Source: Vibrio gallicus (lineage in GTDB: Bacteria > Pseudomonadota > Gammaproteobacteria > Enterobacterales > Vibrionaceae). From it: a stretch of DNA of 64,000 bases. Made by a program: the position numbers and the translations under genes. The DNA is taken from the NCBI RefSeq assembly GCF_024346875.1, contig NZ_AP024871.1:1984001-2048000 (forward strand), in the 5' to 3' direction. The first letter of the stretch is position 1; the number at the start of each line of letters is the position of its first letter. Shown here in pieces: positions 31,341-42,327 of this stretch. The notes beneath the pieces are model-generated. The model was not told the DNA's origin and did not search any database. It was given only the letters and a program-made list of their open reading frames with translations.

Positions 31341-32219
31341 ATGCTCGATTATTACTTCATCCAATTTCCGGCTCTTTTTCCAATACTTGCAACCCTATTA
31401 GGCTTGATTATTGGCAGCTTTTTAAATGTCGTTATCTATCGCCTTCCTATCATCATGGAAAGGGAATGGAAAACCGAGTTTGCACAAGCTTACCCAGAAT
31501 CGAAACTTGAGGTACCTAGTGGGCATTATTCCCTTAGCTTACCTCGCTCTCAATGCCCTAAATGCAATACTCAAATCCAAGCACGAGACAATATTCCGCT
31601 CTTAGGTTGGCTACTTTTGCGAGGAAAATGTCGCTACTGCGAGGCGAAGATAAGCCCGCGCTATCCACTTATCGAGCTATTATCTGGCGCCTTATGCCTG
31701 GTGATCGCAATACAGTTTGGATTCAGCCTATATGCTGTAGCACTGCTTGGGCTTACTTGGGTTTTAATCTGCGCCACTTTTATCGACCTCGATACCATGT
31801 TGCTCCCTGATAGCCTCACCCTTCCCTTAATGTGGGCAGGCATTGCCTTAGCTTTAACCGGAATAAGCTCAATCACGCTATCCCAGGCTGTGATTGGGGC
31901 TATGGCAGGGTATTTGTCGCTGTGGAGTGTGTACTGGTTATTCAAGCTAGTTACAGGCAAAGAAGGGATGGGCTATGGAGACTTTAAGCTATTAGCCGCT
32001 CTAGGTGCTTGGTTAGGTTGGCAAGCCCTACCCCTTATTATTTTACTGTCATCTCTTGTTGGTCTTATATTTGGCATTATCCAGTTAAGGCTCAAAAAGC
32101 AAGGCATTGAAAAAGCCTTTCCATTCGGTCCCTATTTAGCCGTTGCGGGCTGGATATATGTCATTGCCGGTGACCAAATTATTCACTGGTATTTAGGCAT
32201 TTACTTTGGGGGTGCATGA
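31341..32219 (+). CDS. pilD: Prepilin peptidase / N-methyltransferase PilD
   Basis: Membrane aspartic protease (292 aa) that removes prepilin leaders and methylates the new N-terminus; usually shared with type II secretion. The cytoplasmic four-cysteine zinc domain is present (CPKC ... CRYC). The two catalytic aspartates are in [11 protein letters not shown] and [12 protein letters not shown]. About eight hydrophobic helices are visible. Its stop overlaps the coaE start. Confidence 0.96.
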   Translation: MLDYYFIQFPALFPILATLLGLIIGSFLNVVIYRLPIIMEREWKTEFAQAYPESKLEVPSGHYSLSLPRSQCPKCNTQIQARDNIPLLGWLLLRGKCRYCEAKISPRYPLIELLSGALCLVIAIQFGFSLYAVALLGLTWVLICATFIDLDTMLLPDSLTLPLMWAGIALALTGISSITLSQAVIGAMAGYLSLWSVYWLFKLVTGKEGMGYGDFKLLAALGAWLGWQALPLIILLSSLVGLIFGIIQLRLKKQGIEKAFPFGPYLAVAGWIYVIAGDQIIHWYLGIYFGGA

Positions 32220-32830
32220 TGAGCTTAGTTATTGGCTTAACCGGTGGCATAGGTAGCGGCAAAACAACCGTCGCTAACCTATTTCATGACCAATACCGTA
32301 TTGAAGTTGTTGATGCAGATATCATTGCCAGAGAAGTTGTCCAAGCTGGAACTGAAGCACTACAAGCAATTGCTAATAGGTTTGGCCAACACATCCTAAA
32401 CCCTGATGACAGCCTCAATCGACGTTGTTTAAGAGCCGTTATCTTTAATGACCCCCAGCAAAAGCAGTGGTTAGATGCTCTGTTGCATCCACTGATTAGA
32501 GAGCAAATGCTAAGGCAGATACACGATGTTAAGTCTCCTTACTGCCTGCTTGTTATCCCTTTGATGGTAGAAAATGAGCTTCAACACCTCGCGCAGCGTG
32601 TTTTAGTGGTCGATGTCTCAGAAAAGACTCAAATTGACCGAACAATGACACGCGATCAGGTTTCACAGCACCAAGTTGAATCTATACTAAAATCACAAGC
32701 AAGTAGAGCCCAACGCTTAGCTATTGCAGATGATGTGATAACCAATAACGATCATCGGCACCTAGCTGAACAGGTTGAGCGTTTACATCTCCAATATTTA
32801 GCGATGACAGAGGTAAACAATGGAGAGTGA
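32216..32830 (+). CDS. coaE: Dephospho-CoA kinase
   Basis: Last step of coenzyme A synthesis. P-loop [12 protein letters not shown] at the N-terminus, [10 protein letters not shown], and the LID-region motif RMTRDQ-like (DRTMTRDQ). About 204 aa. Two adjacent ATGs (32216 and 32219) are both possible starts; either couples translation to pilD. The pilD-coaE-zapD-yacG order is conserved in gammaproteobacteria. Confidence 0.96.
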   Translation: MMSLVIGLTGGIGSGKTTVANLFHDQYRIEVVDADIIAREVVQAGTEALQAIANRFGQHILNPDDSLNRRCLRAVIFNDPQQKQWLDALLHPLIREQMLRQIHDVKSPYCLLVIPLMVENELQHLAQRVLVVDVSEKTQIDRTMTRDQVSQHQVESILKSQASRAQRLAIADDVITNNDHRHLAEQVERLHLQYLAMTEVNNGE

Positions 32831-33599
32831 AGTGCAACTGAAAGGTAACGTTCTCGGTATGACAATTCAAAAATACGAACATCCACTCAATGAAAAGAGC
32901 CGTACTTACCTACGTATTGAAAGCCTATTAAGACAGGCTCATCATTGTGCAGCCTTCTCTGATACTCAGCATTACCATGTGTTATTTCGCTCACTGTTTG
33001 ATCTATTAGATATATTTGAGCAAATTCAATTAAAGCCAGAACTACTCAAAGACCTAGATAAGCTTAAATTAACCTACTCTAACTGGCTCAATGTTCCTGG
33101 AGTAGACCAAAAACGCTTACAAGGTCTGCTAGGTGAGATAGATCGCGTCCATAGCGAGGTCATTAAGGCGCAGCGCTTTGGGACCCAGCTTAGAGAAGAT
33201 AGGTTTCTATCGTCAATCCGACAGCGCTTTAACCTGCCCGGCGGTGCGTGCTGCTTTGATCTTCCAGCGCTACATTTCTGGCTTCATCAACCACTAGAAA
33301 AACGTATGATGGATGCGCAACGCTGGTTACGTTCTTTATCGCCGTTAAATCATGGGTTACAGCAATGGTTAAACCTAACCAGAAGCTCAAACCAGATGAA
33401 GCCACAGCTAGCTCGCGGCGGATTTTTCCAAAGTGACGCAGAAGAAGCTAATATGGTGCGCCTGCAATTTAGTCAAGAGTACGGTGTTTACCCTATGGTA
33501 TCTGGGCATAAAAACCGTTTTGTCATCAAATTTATTAATTTTGAAACCGGACAAGCTAGCAATCAAGATATTGAATTTGAGCTTTCCGTCTGTAACTGA
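32820..33599 (+). CDS. zapD: Cell division protein ZapD
   Basis: ZapD cross-links FtsZ filaments and stabilises the Z ring. The product matches the family: EHPLNEKSRTYLRIESLL, NVPGVDQKRLQGLL, LREDRFLSSIRQR, FDLPALHFWLH and SGHKNRFVIKF. Start choice is open. ATG 32820 has a good AGAGG six bases upstream and overlaps coaE by 11 nt, but ATG 32859 (MTIQKYEHPLNEK, 246 aa) is nearer to the family N-terminus, with a poorly spaced AAAGG. Confidence 0.93.
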   Translation: MESEVQLKGNVLGMTIQKYEHPLNEKSRTYLRIESLLRQAHHCAAFSDTQHYHVLFRSLFDLLDIFEQIQLKPELLKDLDKLKLTYSNWLNVPGVDQKRLQGLLGEIDRVHSEVIKAQRFGTQLREDRFLSSIRQRFNLPGGACCFDLPALHFWLHQPLEKRMMDAQRWLRSLSPLNHGLQQWLNLTRSSNQMKPQLARGGFFQSDAEEANMVRLQFSQEYGVYPMVSGHKNRFVIKFINFETGQASNQDIEFELSVCN

Positions 33600-33608
33600 G
33601 AACTGTAA

Positions 33609-33803
33609 ATGAAAAAACCAACCATAGTAAAATGTCCACAATGTGGCGCAGATGTAGAATGGGGCGAACAAAGCCCTCACCGTCCGTTCTGTAGTAAAAA
33701 ATGCCAGATGATAGATTTTGGTGAGTGGGCAGACGAAGATAACGCGATCCCTGGAGCACCAGATATGTCTGATAGCGATGGGTGGTCGGAAGATCAATAC
33801 TAA
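33609..33803 (+). CDS. yacG: DNA gyrase inhibitor YacG
   Basis: Small zinc protein (64 aa) known to bind GyrB and inhibit gyrase. The four zinc cysteines lie in [10 protein letters not shown] and FCSKKC, followed by the family motif IDFGEWADE and an acidic tail. It is the last gene of the pil-coaE-zapD group and a terminator follows about 110 nt later. Confidence 0.95.
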   Translation: MKKPTIVKCPQCGADVEWGEQSPHRPFCSKKCQMIDFGEWADEDNAIPGAPDMSDSDGWSEDQY

Positions 33804-33910
33804 GGAGAGCATAGCTCTAAGCTATCAATGGTTTATCAATCACTTAGAGCCGCGGATGGCCAATCGACACCGCGATAATCATTATAAATAGCATGCTATA
33901 AACCGAAAGC

Positions 33911-33943
33911 AAAAAAAAGGAGACCATATGGTCTCCTTTTTTC
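33911..33943. terminator. Bidirectional terminator between yacG and rplS
   Basis: AAAAAAGGAGACC-ATAT-GGTCTCCTTTTTT, a 13-bp symmetrical hairpin with T tracts on both strands between convergent genes. Confidence 0.92.
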
Positions 33944-33966
33944 TTATGAGAAATGCTGATTTAGCA

Positions 33967-34320
33967 TTACTTTTTAGCAAGTTTCTCTTTAATACGAGCA
34001 GACTTACCAGAACGCTCACGTAGGTAGTACAACTTGGCACGACGTACTGCACCACGGCGTTTAACAGCAATGCTATCAACCATAGGAGAGTGAGTTTGGA
34101 ACGTACGCTCAACACCTTCACCGTTCGAGATTTTACGAACTGTGAATGCTGAGTGAAGGCCGCGGTTACGAACTGCGATTACAACACCTTCGAACGCCTG
34201 TAGACGCTCACGGTCACCTTCTTTTACTTTAACCTGTACAACTACAGTGTCACCTGCGCCAAATTTTGGCAGGCCAGATTTCATTTGCTCTTGCTCAAGA
34301 GCTGCGATGATATTACTCAT
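33967..34320 (-). CDS. rplS: 50S ribosomal protein L19
   Basis: L19 lies at the 30S-50S interface. The 117-aa protein shows [27 protein letters not shown] (split: [19 protein letters not shown]) and the basic C-terminus [18 protein letters not shown]. It is the last gene of rpsP-rimM-trmD-rplS, 39 nt after trmD. Confidence 0.98.
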   Translation of the reverse strand: MSNIIAALEQEQMKSGLPKFGAGDTVVVQVKVKEGDRERLQAFEGVVIAVRNRGLHSAFTVRKISNGEGVERTFQTHSPMVDSIAVKRRGAVRRAKLYYLRERSGKSARIKEKLAKK

Positions 34321-34359
34321 TTGTATATACCCTAGAATAAACTGAATCTAAATATCTAA

Positions 34360-35106
34360 TTACTTGTGACTTTTATGTTCATTTATGAACTCAACAAGCA
34401 ATATTTCCTGTTCGTCAGTCAGAGCTAGGTTTTCCAGCATCTCTGGTCTTCTTAGCCAAGTACGGCCCAGCGATTGTTTTAATCGCCAGCGACGAATGTC
34501 CTTGTGATTTCCAGACATCAATACCGAAGGTACTTCAGTTCCATCCAACACTTCCGGACGTGTGTAATGAGGACAATCCAATAAACCATTTGCAAAGGAA
34601 TCTTCCTCTGCTGACGCAAAATCACCCAATACTCCAGGAATAAACCTAGACACTGAGTCAATCAAGGTCATGGCAGGTATCTCACCACCCGTCATCACAA
34701 AGTCTCCAATTGACCATTCTTCGTCAACCTCAGACTGTATGATGCGCTCATCTACCCCTTCATAGCGACCACAGATAAGAAGCAAATTCTCATTTGTTGC
34801 CAACTCTTCAACCCCTTGTTGGTCGAGTTTACGACCTTGAGGGCTAAGATAGATAACCTTCGTCTTACCCGGTGCGGCTTGTTTTGCTGTATGAATGGCC
34901 TCGCGCAAAGGCTGAACCATCATCAACATCCCAGGGCCACCCCCGTAAGGTCTATCATCAACAGTACGGTGTTTATCGTGAGTAAAATCACGAGGATTCC
35001 ACGCTTGTACTGATAGAAGACCTTTTTTAACCGCTTGACCTGTTACACCAAAATCAGTCACAGAGCGGAACATCTCTGGAAATAGGCTAATTATGCCAAC
35101 CCACAT
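34360..35106 (-). CDS. trmD: tRNA (guanine-N1)-methyltransferase
   Basis: Makes m1G37 next to the anticodon, preventing +1 frameshifting. SPOUT-fold protein of 248 aa with the knot motifs [22 protein letters not shown] and [18 protein letters not shown] 35106 follows rimM by 21 nt. Confidence 0.98.
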   Translation of the reverse strand: MWVGIISLFPEMFRSVTDFGVTGQAVKKGLLSVQAWNPRDFTHDKHRTVDDRPYGGGPGMLMMVQPLREAIHTAKQAAPGKTKVIYLSPQGRKLDQQGVEELATNENLLLICGRYEGVDERIIQSEVDEEWSIGDFVMTGGEIPAMTLIDSVSRFIPGVLGDFASAEEDSFANGLLDCPHYTRPEVLDGTEVPSVLMSGNHKDIRRWRLKQSLGRTWLRRPEMLENLALTDEQEILLVEFINEHKSHK

Positions 35107-35127
35107 AGTTCACTCGCTAATTTTGGA

Positions 35128-35658
35128 CTAGAAACCAGGATCCCAGTCAACTTCGATCCGTTGAGCATCGCGATCAATATTAGTGACCACTTGCTCTTCA
35201 AGGAACGGTATTAGGCGTTCCTTTTTGCCAAAAGCATCTTTTAGGTTTGCCTTCACCACCAAAACATCGTTTGAGCCAGTTTCCAGTATGTCGTCAACTG
35301 TGCCAAGGCTATAACCTTTAGTGGTTACGACTTGCATTCCAAACAATTCACGCCAGTAGAACTCATCTTCTGACAGCTTCGGTAGAGAAGCAGCGTTTAT
35401 TGAGATCTCAAAGTTAGTGAGCAAATGTGCGTCTTCACGAACATCTATCCCCTCAAGCTTGCAAACATACCCCTTATTGTGGCGTTTCCAGCTCTCAACT
35501 TTGTACTCAACTAAGCTACCATTTTGGTTAAGTAACCAAGGGCTATACTGAAAAATGTTTTCAGCGCTGTCTGTAAAGGAATGAACTTTAAGCCAGCCAC
35601 GAATGCCATAAGTAGCACCTAGCTTTCCTACAACAATATTTTCGATTTGCTCACTCAT
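35128..35658 (-). CDS. rimM: Ribosome maturation factor RimM
   Basis: 16S rRNA processing factor that binds S19 during 30S head assembly. The N-terminal part reads [20 protein letters not shown]; a PRC-barrel domain with [12 protein letters not shown] and [10 protein letters not shown] follows. 176 aa. It lies between rpsP and trmD in the conserved operon. Confidence 0.97.
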   Translation of the reverse strand: MSEQIENIVVGKLGATYGIRGWLKVHSFTDSAENIFQYSPWLLNQNGSLVEYKVESWKRHNKGYVCKLEGIDVREDAHLLTNFEISINAASLPKLSEDEFYWRELFGMQVVTTKGYSLGTVDDILETGSNDVLVVKANLKDAFGKKERLIPFLEEQVVTNIDRDAQRIEVDWDPGF

Positions 35659-35686
35659 TCATTCTTTTCCTTACATCGAGTACTAA

Positions 35687-35935
35687 TTAAGCCGCTTTTT
35701 GAGCGTCTTTGATTAGCTTAGCTACACGGTCAGATACTGTAGCACCTTGTGAAACCCAATGGTTTACACGGTCTAGATCTAGACGTAGGCCTTCTTCTTG
35801 GCCTTGAGCTGTAGGGTTAAAGAAACCTACTTTCTCGATGAAACGACCCGTAACTGCGCGACGGCTGTCTGCTACTACGATTTGATAAAATGGACGCTTT
35901 TTAGCGCCGTGACGTGCCAAACGAATGGTAACCAT
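35687..35935 (-). CDS. rpsP: 30S ribosomal protein S16
   Basis: Primary assembly protein of the 30S subunit: 82 aa, [20 protein letters not shown] and [12 protein letters not shown]. It is the first gene of the operon, so the promoter should lie in the 250-nt gap between it and ffh. Confidence 0.98.
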   Translation of the reverse strand: MVTIRLARHGAKKRPFYQIVVADSRRAVTGRFIEKVGFFNPTAQGQEEGLRLDLDRVNHWVSQGATVSDRVAKLIKDAQKAA

Positions 35936-36108
35936 GTCGTCCTCTTTGCTTTCTCAATAATAAAATTAACCCCAGACTACTCTTAGAGTTGCATGGGGTC
36001 TCGTGCCAAAATAAAGCTCGGGAATTTTACTCTTATTCCCATTATTTGCAAGAGGTTTAGCTACTTTTTAGCCAACTAATTGAGTGTGAGCTAGTTAACA
36101 TCTTGAAA

Positions 36109-36136
36109 ATAAAAAGGCTCTATCAAAATAGAGCCT
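36109..36136 (-). terminator. Rho-independent terminator after ffh
   Basis: On the minus strand AGGCTCTAT-TTTG-ATAGAGCCT is followed by TTTTATTTTC. It separates ffh from rpsP. Confidence 0.88.
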
Positions 36137-36185
36137 CAAAATCACAGCCATAAGCGTTGAGCTGTCCGCTTTCAGCGGCTAGAGT

Positions 36186-37577
36186 CTATCGACCGAATGG
36201 ACCACCCATTCCGCCCATACCGCCACCACCCATGCCGCCCATCATGCCTTGCATATTACGCATCATGCCGCGCATGCCGCCTTTTTGCATTTTCTTCATC
36301 ATCTTTTGCATTTGGGTGAACTGTTTAAGTAGGCGGTTAACATCTTGAACCTGGGTACCAGAACCCGCAGCAATACGCTTTTTGCGCGAACCTTTAATCA
36401 ATTCTGGGCGTTGACGCTCTTTCATGGTCATTGAACTGATGATGGCTTCCATCTGCTTAAATATCTTGTCATCAACCTTGTCTTTGACGTTATCTGGCAG
36501 TTTGTTCATGCCCGGCAGCTTATCCATCATGCCCATCATGCCGCCCATATTTTGCATCTGCCCTAGCTGCTCGCGGAAGTCTTCAAGATCGAAGCCCTTT
36601 TTCTCCTTGAACTTCTTAGCCAGTTTTTGAGCTTTATCGGTGTCAACATTACGCTGTAAGTCTTCAATAAGAGATAAAACATCCCCCATACCAAGAATAC
36701 GTGATGCCACACGGTCAGGGTGGAAGGGTTCAAGGGCGTCAGTTTTTTCACCTACACCCAAGAATTTAATTGGTTTACCTGTAATGTGCTTAACAGATAA
36801 AGCAGCACCACCACGCGCATCACCATCGACCTTGGTCAGGATCACACCCGTTAGTGGTAACGCATCTCCAAATGCTTTAGCCGTGTTGGCCGCATCTTGC
36901 CCAGTCATTGCATCAACAACGAATAGGGTTTCAACAGGGGTAATTGCGTCGTGAAGTTGCTGAATCTCAGCCATCATCTCTTCATCAACGGCTAAGCGAC
37001 CGGCAGTATCTACCAGCAATACGTCATAAAACTTTTTCTTAGCGTGGTCGATTGCCGCAGTAGCGATATCGAGTGGCTTTTGGTCAGCCGAAGATGGGAA
37101 GAAATCCACGCCAACATCTAAAGCAAGTGTTTCTAACTGTTTGATCGCCGCAGGGCGATATACATCCGCAGAAACTACCAGTACTTTTTTCTTGTCACGC
37201 TCGGTTAATAGTTTAGATAGCTTACCAACACTGGTCGTCTTACCTGCACCTTGAAGGCCTGCCATCAAAACAACCGCTGGCGGTTGAGCTGCTAGGTTAA
37301 GCCCTTCATTGGACTCTCCCATTACAGCTTCTAGCTCGGACTGAACTATTTTGATGAACTCTTGGCCTGGGGTTAGAGATTTTGAAACCTCAACCCCAAC
37401 AGCGCCTTCTTTAACACGCTTAATGAAATCACGTACCACAGGCAAGGCAACATCTGCCTCTAGCAACGCCATACGGACTTCACGTAGAGTTTCTTTTATA
37501 TTGTCTTCAGTAAGACGCCCTTTGCCGCTGATATTCTTCAGCGTCTGGGATAAACGGTCGGTTAAGTTATCAAACAT
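36186..37577 (-). CDS. ffh: Signal recognition particle protein Ffh
   Basis: SRP54 GTPase that targets nascent membrane proteins to FtsY. The N domain is followed by a G domain with GLQGAGKTT, DTAGRLAVDEEMM and TKVDGDARGG, and a Met-rich M domain that binds 4.5S RNA and signal sequences. The tail is unusually rich in Gly and Met (repeats of GGM). ATG 37577 (MFDNLTDRLSQTL, 463 aa) is the family start with AGAGAG just upstream; a TTG at 37607 extends the frame without homology. Confidence 0.97.
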   Translation of the reverse strand: MFDNLTDRLSQTLKNISGKGRLTEDNIKETLREVRMALLEADVALPVVRDFIKRVKEGAVGVEVSKSLTPGQEFIKIVQSELEAVMGESNEGLNLAAQPPAVVLMAGLQGAGKTTSVGKLSKLLTERDKKKVLVVSADVYRPAAIKQLETLALDVGVDFFPSSADQKPLDIATAAIDHAKKKFYDVLLVDTAGRLAVDEEMMAEIQQLHDAITPVETLFVVDAMTGQDAANTAKAFGDALPLTGVILTKVDGDARGGAALSVKHITGKPIKFLGVGEKTDALEPFHPDRVASRILGMGDVLSLIEDLQRNVDTDKAQKLAKKFKEKKGFDLEDFREQLGQMQNMGGMMGMMDKLPGMNKLPDNVKDKVDDKIFKQMEAIISSMTMKERQRPELIKGSRKKRIAAGSGTQVQDVNRLLKQFTQMQKMMKKMQKGGMRGMMRNMQGMMGGMGGGGMGGMGGPFGR

Positions 37578-37866
37578 GATGCTCTCTAGGCTGACAAATT
37601 CGGTCAATTATTAAAAGTATACCTCAGAGGCGTATTGAACAAAACCATACCTGAGCGTCACTTCTTTATTTAGATCACTCTATATAGTGTAATAATACCG
37701 CTAAAATGTGAACTTAGTTCAGAAGAAGCCTGAAATGTTACTCTGATTTAGGGTTGAACTTGCTACAATAAAATCAACAAAGCCTAAAGTCGCATTTATC
37801 CAGTTCAACTTAATCATGCTTAAGGTTATAATTTCACTTTATCTCAAAGGGTAGTGTCGAAAAAAA

Positions 37867-38661
37867 ATGAATTTAGTTGCAGTTTGCGCAGCCGTAGCCT
37901 TATATCTTGTAGCAATCCTATTAATACTTCCTGGGTTACTAAAAAAAACAGGTATCAATTCTAAGGCAGTTTTGACCTTGGCATTTCTTGCTGTACTGGT
38001 GCACTTTTCGATTCTATCGCATACGATTTTCAGTGCTGGAGGGCAAAACCTCAGCATATTAAATGTCACATCTTTAGTGAGCTTCTTAATTTCTTTAGTG
38101 CTGACTGGCGCAATGCTTAAGACACGCCTTTGGTTTTTATTGCCTATCGCTTATGGCTTTGCTGCCCTAAGTTTACTTGCCGCATACTTTATCACTAGTA
38201 CCTTTATGACCCATTTTGAGCATTCTCCAGGCTTAATCGCTCATATTACATTGGCTCTGTTTTCATATGTGACGCTAATGATTGGTGCTCTCTATGCGCT
38301 ACAAATGGCGTGGCTTGATTACAAGTTAAAGCAAAAAGCCTCTCAGGCCCTAAACCCTAACCTCCCTCCGTTAATGAGAATTGAACGCCAGCTGTTCAAC
38401 ATCTTGCTAATGGGAAATGGGCTTCTTACCCTAACATTAATTAGCGGTCCTTTCTTTGTGCACAACTTTTTCTCTAGTGAAGACATCCACAAAGCGGTAC
38501 TCTCATTTATTGCTTGGATCGTATTCAGCATTTTGTTGTGGGGGCACTACAAGCAAGGGTGGCGTGGAAAAACAGTAACTTGGTTCTCAATCGTTGGTGC
38601 ATTTCTGTTAACCCTAGCCTACTTTGGTAGCCGCTTCGTAAGCGAAGTTATACTCACATAA
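37867..38661 (+). CDS. ypjD: Inner membrane protein YpjD (CcsA/HemX-like cytochrome c assembly family)
   Basis: An eight-helix membrane protein of 264 aa related to the cytochrome c assembly (CcsA/HemX) family. The signature near GLIAHITLALFSYVTLMIGALYA carries one of the conserved histidines. The position divergent from ffh and upstream of yfjD is the same as in E. coli. Its function is unproven; a haem-handling role is inferred from the family. Confidence 0.88.
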   Translation: MNLVAVCAAVALYLVAILLILPGLLKKTGINSKAVLTLAFLAVLVHFSILSHTIFSAGGQNLSILNVTSLVSFLISLVLTGAMLKTRLWFLLPIAYGFAALSLLAAYFITSTFMTHFEHSPGLIAHITLALFSYVTLMIGALYALQMAWLDYKLKQKASQALNPNLPPLMRIERQLFNILLMGNGLLTLTLISGPFFVHNFFSSEDIHKAVLSFIAWIVFSILLWGHYKQGWRGKTVTWFSIVGAFLLTLAYFGSRFVSEVILT

Positions 38662-38769
38662 ATCACAACAGGTAGATTGCTACACCCTAAATTAGCAACT
38701 TACCTACTATTCATAAATTGGTCCGACCCCTTATGGAAAGATCAGCTCTAATTAAGGATTTAAAACGTT

Positions 38770-40032
38770 TTGAATGACATCTCAACTGGATTCCTATTTG
38801 GCATCCTTGCATGTCTAATTATTATATCAGGTTATTTTTCAGGTTCAGAGACAGGCATGATGTCTTTGAATCGCTACCGCTTAAAGCACCTGTCAAACCA
38901 AGGGCACAAGGGCGCACGCCGCGTTGAAAAACTCCTTGAACGGCCTGATCGCTTGATAGGCTTAATCCTTATCGGGAATAATCTTGTCAATATTCTAGCC
39001 TCTGCGATTGCAACCATCATAGGTATGCGACTCTATGGTGACTATGGGGTTGCTATTGCAACGGGCGTATTAACCTTGGTGGTTTTAGTCTTCGCTGAGG
39101 TTACCCCAAAAACACTAGCGGCTATTTACCCAGAGCGCGTTTCATATATGAGCAGTCTACTGCTCAGAATACTGATGAAAGTGCTTTCACCACTGGTTAT
39201 CTTGGTAAACTTCATTACCAATGGCTTTTTACGTCTTGTCGGCATTAATGCTGCGGCCAGTAAAACAGATAACCTTAGCTCTGACGAATTACGCACGGTA
39301 GTAAATGAAGCGGGTAGCTTAATTCCAACGCGACACCAAGAGATGCTGCTGTCGATTCTAGACCTTGAAACGGTAACCGTGAATGACATTATGGTGCCGC
39401 GTAATGAGATCACAGGTATTGATGTCAACGACGATTGGAAATCAATTGTTCGCCAACTCACCCACTCTCCTCATGGTCGAGTTGTGCTATATCGCGACCA
39501 AATAGATGAAGTGGTGGGGATGCTTAGGCTTAAAGAAGCCTACCGACTCATGCTTGAGAAGAATGAATTCAACAAGCAAACCCTGCTCAAGGCCTCCGAT
39601 GAGGTGTATTTCATACCTGAAGCGACACCGCTAAATGTTCAACTATTAAAGTTTCAGCGCAATAAAGAGCGTATTGGGCTAGTTGTTGATGAGTATGGCG
39701 ATATCATAGGCTTGGTTACGCTAGAAGATATTCTAGAAGAGATTGTCGGTGAGTTCACCACCTCTATAACGCCAAGCTTGGCCGAAGAGATCATCCCTCA
39801 AGCGGATGGTAGCTACCTTATCGAAGGTGGTGCGAACATTCGTGATATCAACAAAGGCTTGCAATGGGCGCTGCCTACCGATGGGCCTAGAACCCTAAAC
39901 GGCCTCATACTAGAGCACTTAGAAGATATCCCTGAGACTCATATCAGCATCCATATCGCTGAACATAAAATGAAGGTTGTTGATTTTTCTGAGAACAAGA
40001 TAAAACTGGTCCGCGTTTACCCTGCCGCATAA
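38770..40032 (+). CDS. yfjD: CNNM/CorC-type transporter with CBS domains (YfjD family)
   Basis: A DUF21 membrane domain (SGSETGMMSLNRYRLKHL, ERPDRLIGLILIGNNLVN, VFAEVTPKTLAA), a CBS pair (DIMVPRNEITGID and VDEYGDIIGLVTLEDILEE) and a C-terminal CorC/HlyC domain, 420 aa. Such proteins are linked to divalent-cation (Mg/Co) efflux or resistance. The start is a TTG at 38770 with AAGGAT upstream; its position agrees with the E. coli N-terminus. Confidence 0.92.
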   Translation: MNDISTGFLFGILACLIIISGYFSGSETGMMSLNRYRLKHLSNQGHKGARRVEKLLERPDRLIGLILIGNNLVNILASAIATIIGMRLYGDYGVAIATGVLTLVVLVFAEVTPKTLAAIYPERVSYMSSLLLRILMKVLSPLVILVNFITNGFLRLVGINAAASKTDNLSSDELRTVVNEAGSLIPTRHQEMLLSILDLETVTVNDIMVPRNEITGIDVNDDWKSIVRQLTHSPHGRVVLYRDQIDEVVGMLRLKEAYRLMLEKNEFNKQTLLKASDEVYFIPEATPLNVQLLKFQRNKERIGLVVDEYGDIIGLVTLEDILEEIVGEFTTSITPSLAEEIIPQADGSYLIEGGANIRDINKGLQWALPTDGPRTLNGLILEHLEDIPETHISIHIAEHKMKVVDFSENKIKLVRVYPAA

Positions 40033-40070
40033 AAAAATCCCCTGTCGACAATAACCGGCAGGGGATTTTT
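40031..40070. terminator. Bidirectional terminator between yfjD and luxS
   Basis: A 12-bp stem AAAAATCCCCTG / CAGGGGATTTTT with a 14-nt loop, T tracts on both strands, between convergent genes. Confidence 0.9.
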
Positions 40071-40089
40071 ACTTAATTATAACGTCCGT

Positions 40090-40605
40090 TTACACCTTCA
40101 GTGTTTTTAGCATCTCTTCTGGAAGGGCCAACTCGTCATTCTTATTCACTGAGATACCAGCATCCACAATCCCTTGCGCAATGGCTTTTGCATCTTCTAA
40201 AGAGTGCATTGCCGCAGTACCACATTGATATTCATTCAGCTCAGGAATCTTGTTTTGAGTCTCAACTTTAAGCACATCTTGCATCGCGGCTAGCCACGCT
40301 TGTGCCACTTCGCTCTCTGAAGGAGTACCAATTAAGCTCATATAAAAACCAGTACGGCACCCCATTGGAGATATATCGATAATCTCCACACTGTCACCGT
40401 TTAGATGATCACGCATAAAGCCAGCATATAGGTGCTCTAGGGTATGAATTCCCGCCTCTGAAAGCAGCGCTTTGTTTGGCTGGGTAAAGCGAAGGTCAAA
40501 TACCGTAATGGTATCGCCGCCCGGAGTTGTCATTTTTTTAGCTACGCGTACAGCTGGGGCGTGCATTTTTGTATGATCGACAGTAAAGCTATCTAATAAA
40601 GGCAT
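40090..40605 (-). CDS. luxS: S-ribosylhomocysteine lyase (AI-2 synthase)
   Basis: Cleaves S-ribosylhomocysteine to homocysteine and DPD, the precursor of autoinducer 2. The metal ligands are His54 and His58 (HTLEH, with catalytic Glu57) and Cys128 (EYQCGT); the catalytic Cys is Cys83 in SPMGCRTG. At 171 aa it is full length. It follows gshA by 14 nt in the same direction, so both are probably cotranscribed, a Vibrio arrangement that links AI-2 with thiol metabolism. Confidence 0.98.
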   Translation of the reverse strand: MPLLDSFTVDHTKMHAPAVRVAKKMTTPGGDTITVFDLRFTQPNKALLSEAGIHTLEHLYAGFMRDHLNGDSVEIIDISPMGCRTGFYMSLIGTPSESEVAQAWLAAMQDVLKVETQNKIPELNEYQCGTAAMHSLEDAKAIAQGIVDAGISVNKNDELALPEEMLKTLKV

Positions 40606-40619
40606 TTGTGTGCTCCGAG

Positions 40620-42185
40620 TTATTTTAGATAATCAAAATAGTTTTCAAGAAAGTGTTCAAAGTCTAGTGTATCGCTCTTTTCCACTTGTTGTTGTTTTTT
40701 GACGGACTCACTTACCTCGGAGTCCATCATTTCTTGGCTATAAACCTCGTAATCCCCTTGTTGATATTGAGACTCGTAAGACTCTCCCAAGGCTTCCCCA
40801 AATAAGCCATTACCACCGTGCTGCTTAATAGCTTGTAGCATTTGACCTGATAGGGTTTTCTGTGGGTTATCAATCCAGGTTCTTAGTTCGGCACATACCT
40901 CAGTATAAGGGTTACCTTGCTGATCTTGGTCCATAGCTTTAGCGATACTTTCAAAGTCATCAAAGATACTATGTGTCCACTGTTGTAAGGTTAATTTTTC
41001 ACCCTGACAACCAATCGTTAGCTCAACACCTTCACGTCGGCCTTCAGTAATCACCGACTCCCAGTTTTTCTTCCAACACTCAAGCTCACAGTTATCCATT
41101 GGGGCTGAATCGCTTAAGGTGCACCAGGTTAGGAAGATGTCTAAGAAGCGCACTTGCTTCTCATCAATTCCGATAGGGCTAAATGGATTCACATCCAGTG
41201 AGCGCACTTCAATATATTCAACGCCCGCTCTTGATAGCGCTTCTGATGGTTTCTCGCCGCTATTAGCTACGCGCTTAGGTCTAATCGGTGCGTATAGCTC
41301 ATTCTCTATCTGCAACACATTACTATTGAGTTGCTTTAAGCCATTTTCATCTTTAAGGCCGATCTCAGAAAATGCCTTAGATGGCGTCCTGATGGCTTTA
41401 TTAAGCCCTTCAAGGTATTGATCAACACTATTAAAGCCAATATTTAGTGAGCCTTGCTCACTATTGGTATAACCAAGATCGCTCAAACGCAGCGAGGTTG
41501 CGTGCGGTAAATACCGTGTTTTATCTAGCTTCTCAAATGGAAGCGTTGTTTCTTTGCCCTGCAAGAAACATCCAGATATTGCTGGCGAAGCGCCAAAGAA
41601 ATATGGGATTAACCATCCAAAGCGGTAGTAGTTACGAATCAAACCAAAATATGCGTCGGACTTGGTATCTTGTCGCTGCTGCTCAGATTGCTCACCGTAC
41701 AATGCATCCCAAAAGCTCTCTGGAAACGAGAAATTAAAGTGCACCCCAGAGATAACCTGCATCAAACTACCGTATCTATGCTTTAAGCCTTGGCGGTACA
41801 GGGTTTTCATCTTGCCTGAGTTTGATGAACCATATTTGGCAAGCTCAATATCGTCTTCACTGTGTACCCGACATGGCATTGAAAGGGGCCATAAACGCTC
41901 ACCATTCAACTTGCTATGGGTAAAGTGATGGATATCTTTTAATTGAGATAACAAGGTCGAGATATCATGAGAAACAGGAGTAATAAACTCCATTAATGAT
42001 TCCGAGAAATCCGTTGTTATCCATTTATTAGTCAATGGTGAACCTAAGGTCACTGGGTGAGGTGTTGTTGCCACATACCCACCAGGATTATAACGGAGCG
42101 TTTCACGCTCGACGCCGCGTCCAAATTGAGAAAATACCTGCTTATTTGACGCTACTTGTTGTAGACGTGAATTAAAACTAGTCAA
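40620..42185 (-). CDS. gshA: Glutamate-cysteine ligase
   Basis: First and rate-limiting step of glutathione synthesis. The gamma-proteobacterial GshA signatures are [40 protein letters not shown] and [14 protein letters not shown] start at TTG 42185 ([14 protein letters not shown], 521 aa), the normal family N-terminus; an earlier TTG at 42215 adds ten residues with no counterpart. A short low-complexity C-terminal tail follows the core. Confidence 0.94.
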   Translation of the reverse strand: MTSFNSRLQQVASNKQVFSQFGRGVERETLRYNPGGYVATTPHPVTLGSPLTNKWITTDFSESLMEFITPVSHDISTLLSQLKDIHHFTHSKLNGERLWPLSMPCRVHSEDDIELAKYGSSNSGKMKTLYRQGLKHRYGSLMQVISGVHFNFSFPESFWDALYGEQSEQQRQDTKSDAYFGLIRNYYRFGWLIPYFFGASPAISGCFLQGKETTLPFEKLDKTRYLPHATSLRLSDLGYTNSEQGSLNIGFNSVDQYLEGLNKAIRTPSKAFSEIGLKDENGLKQLNSNVLQIENELYAPIRPKRVANSGEKPSEALSRAGVEYIEVRSLDVNPFSPIGIDEKQVRFLDIFLTWCTLSDSAPMDNCELECWKKNWESVITEGRREGVELTIGCQGEKLTLQQWTHSIFDDFESIAKAMDQDQQGNPYTEVCAELRTWIDNPQKTLSGQMLQAIKQHGGNGLFGEALGESYESQYQQGDYEVYSQEMMDSEVSESVKKQQQVEKSDTLDFEHFLENYFDYLK

Positions 42186-42327
42186 AACAAAATCACTTTT
42201 ATGGAATCCCGACAACGTAACTGTAAGGATAGTAATGAACCGAGATTTTATTACTGTAATGTTCGGCTCTTATAAAGTGCCCTATGCTGTAGCGCAGGAC
42301 ACGTATTTAACCACTAACATTGGTTCA

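Noticed and set aside
32859..32861. ATG 32859 as the only zapD start
   Set aside because: It matches the family N-terminus, but the upstream ATG 32820 has a much better ribosome-binding site, so I left the choice open.
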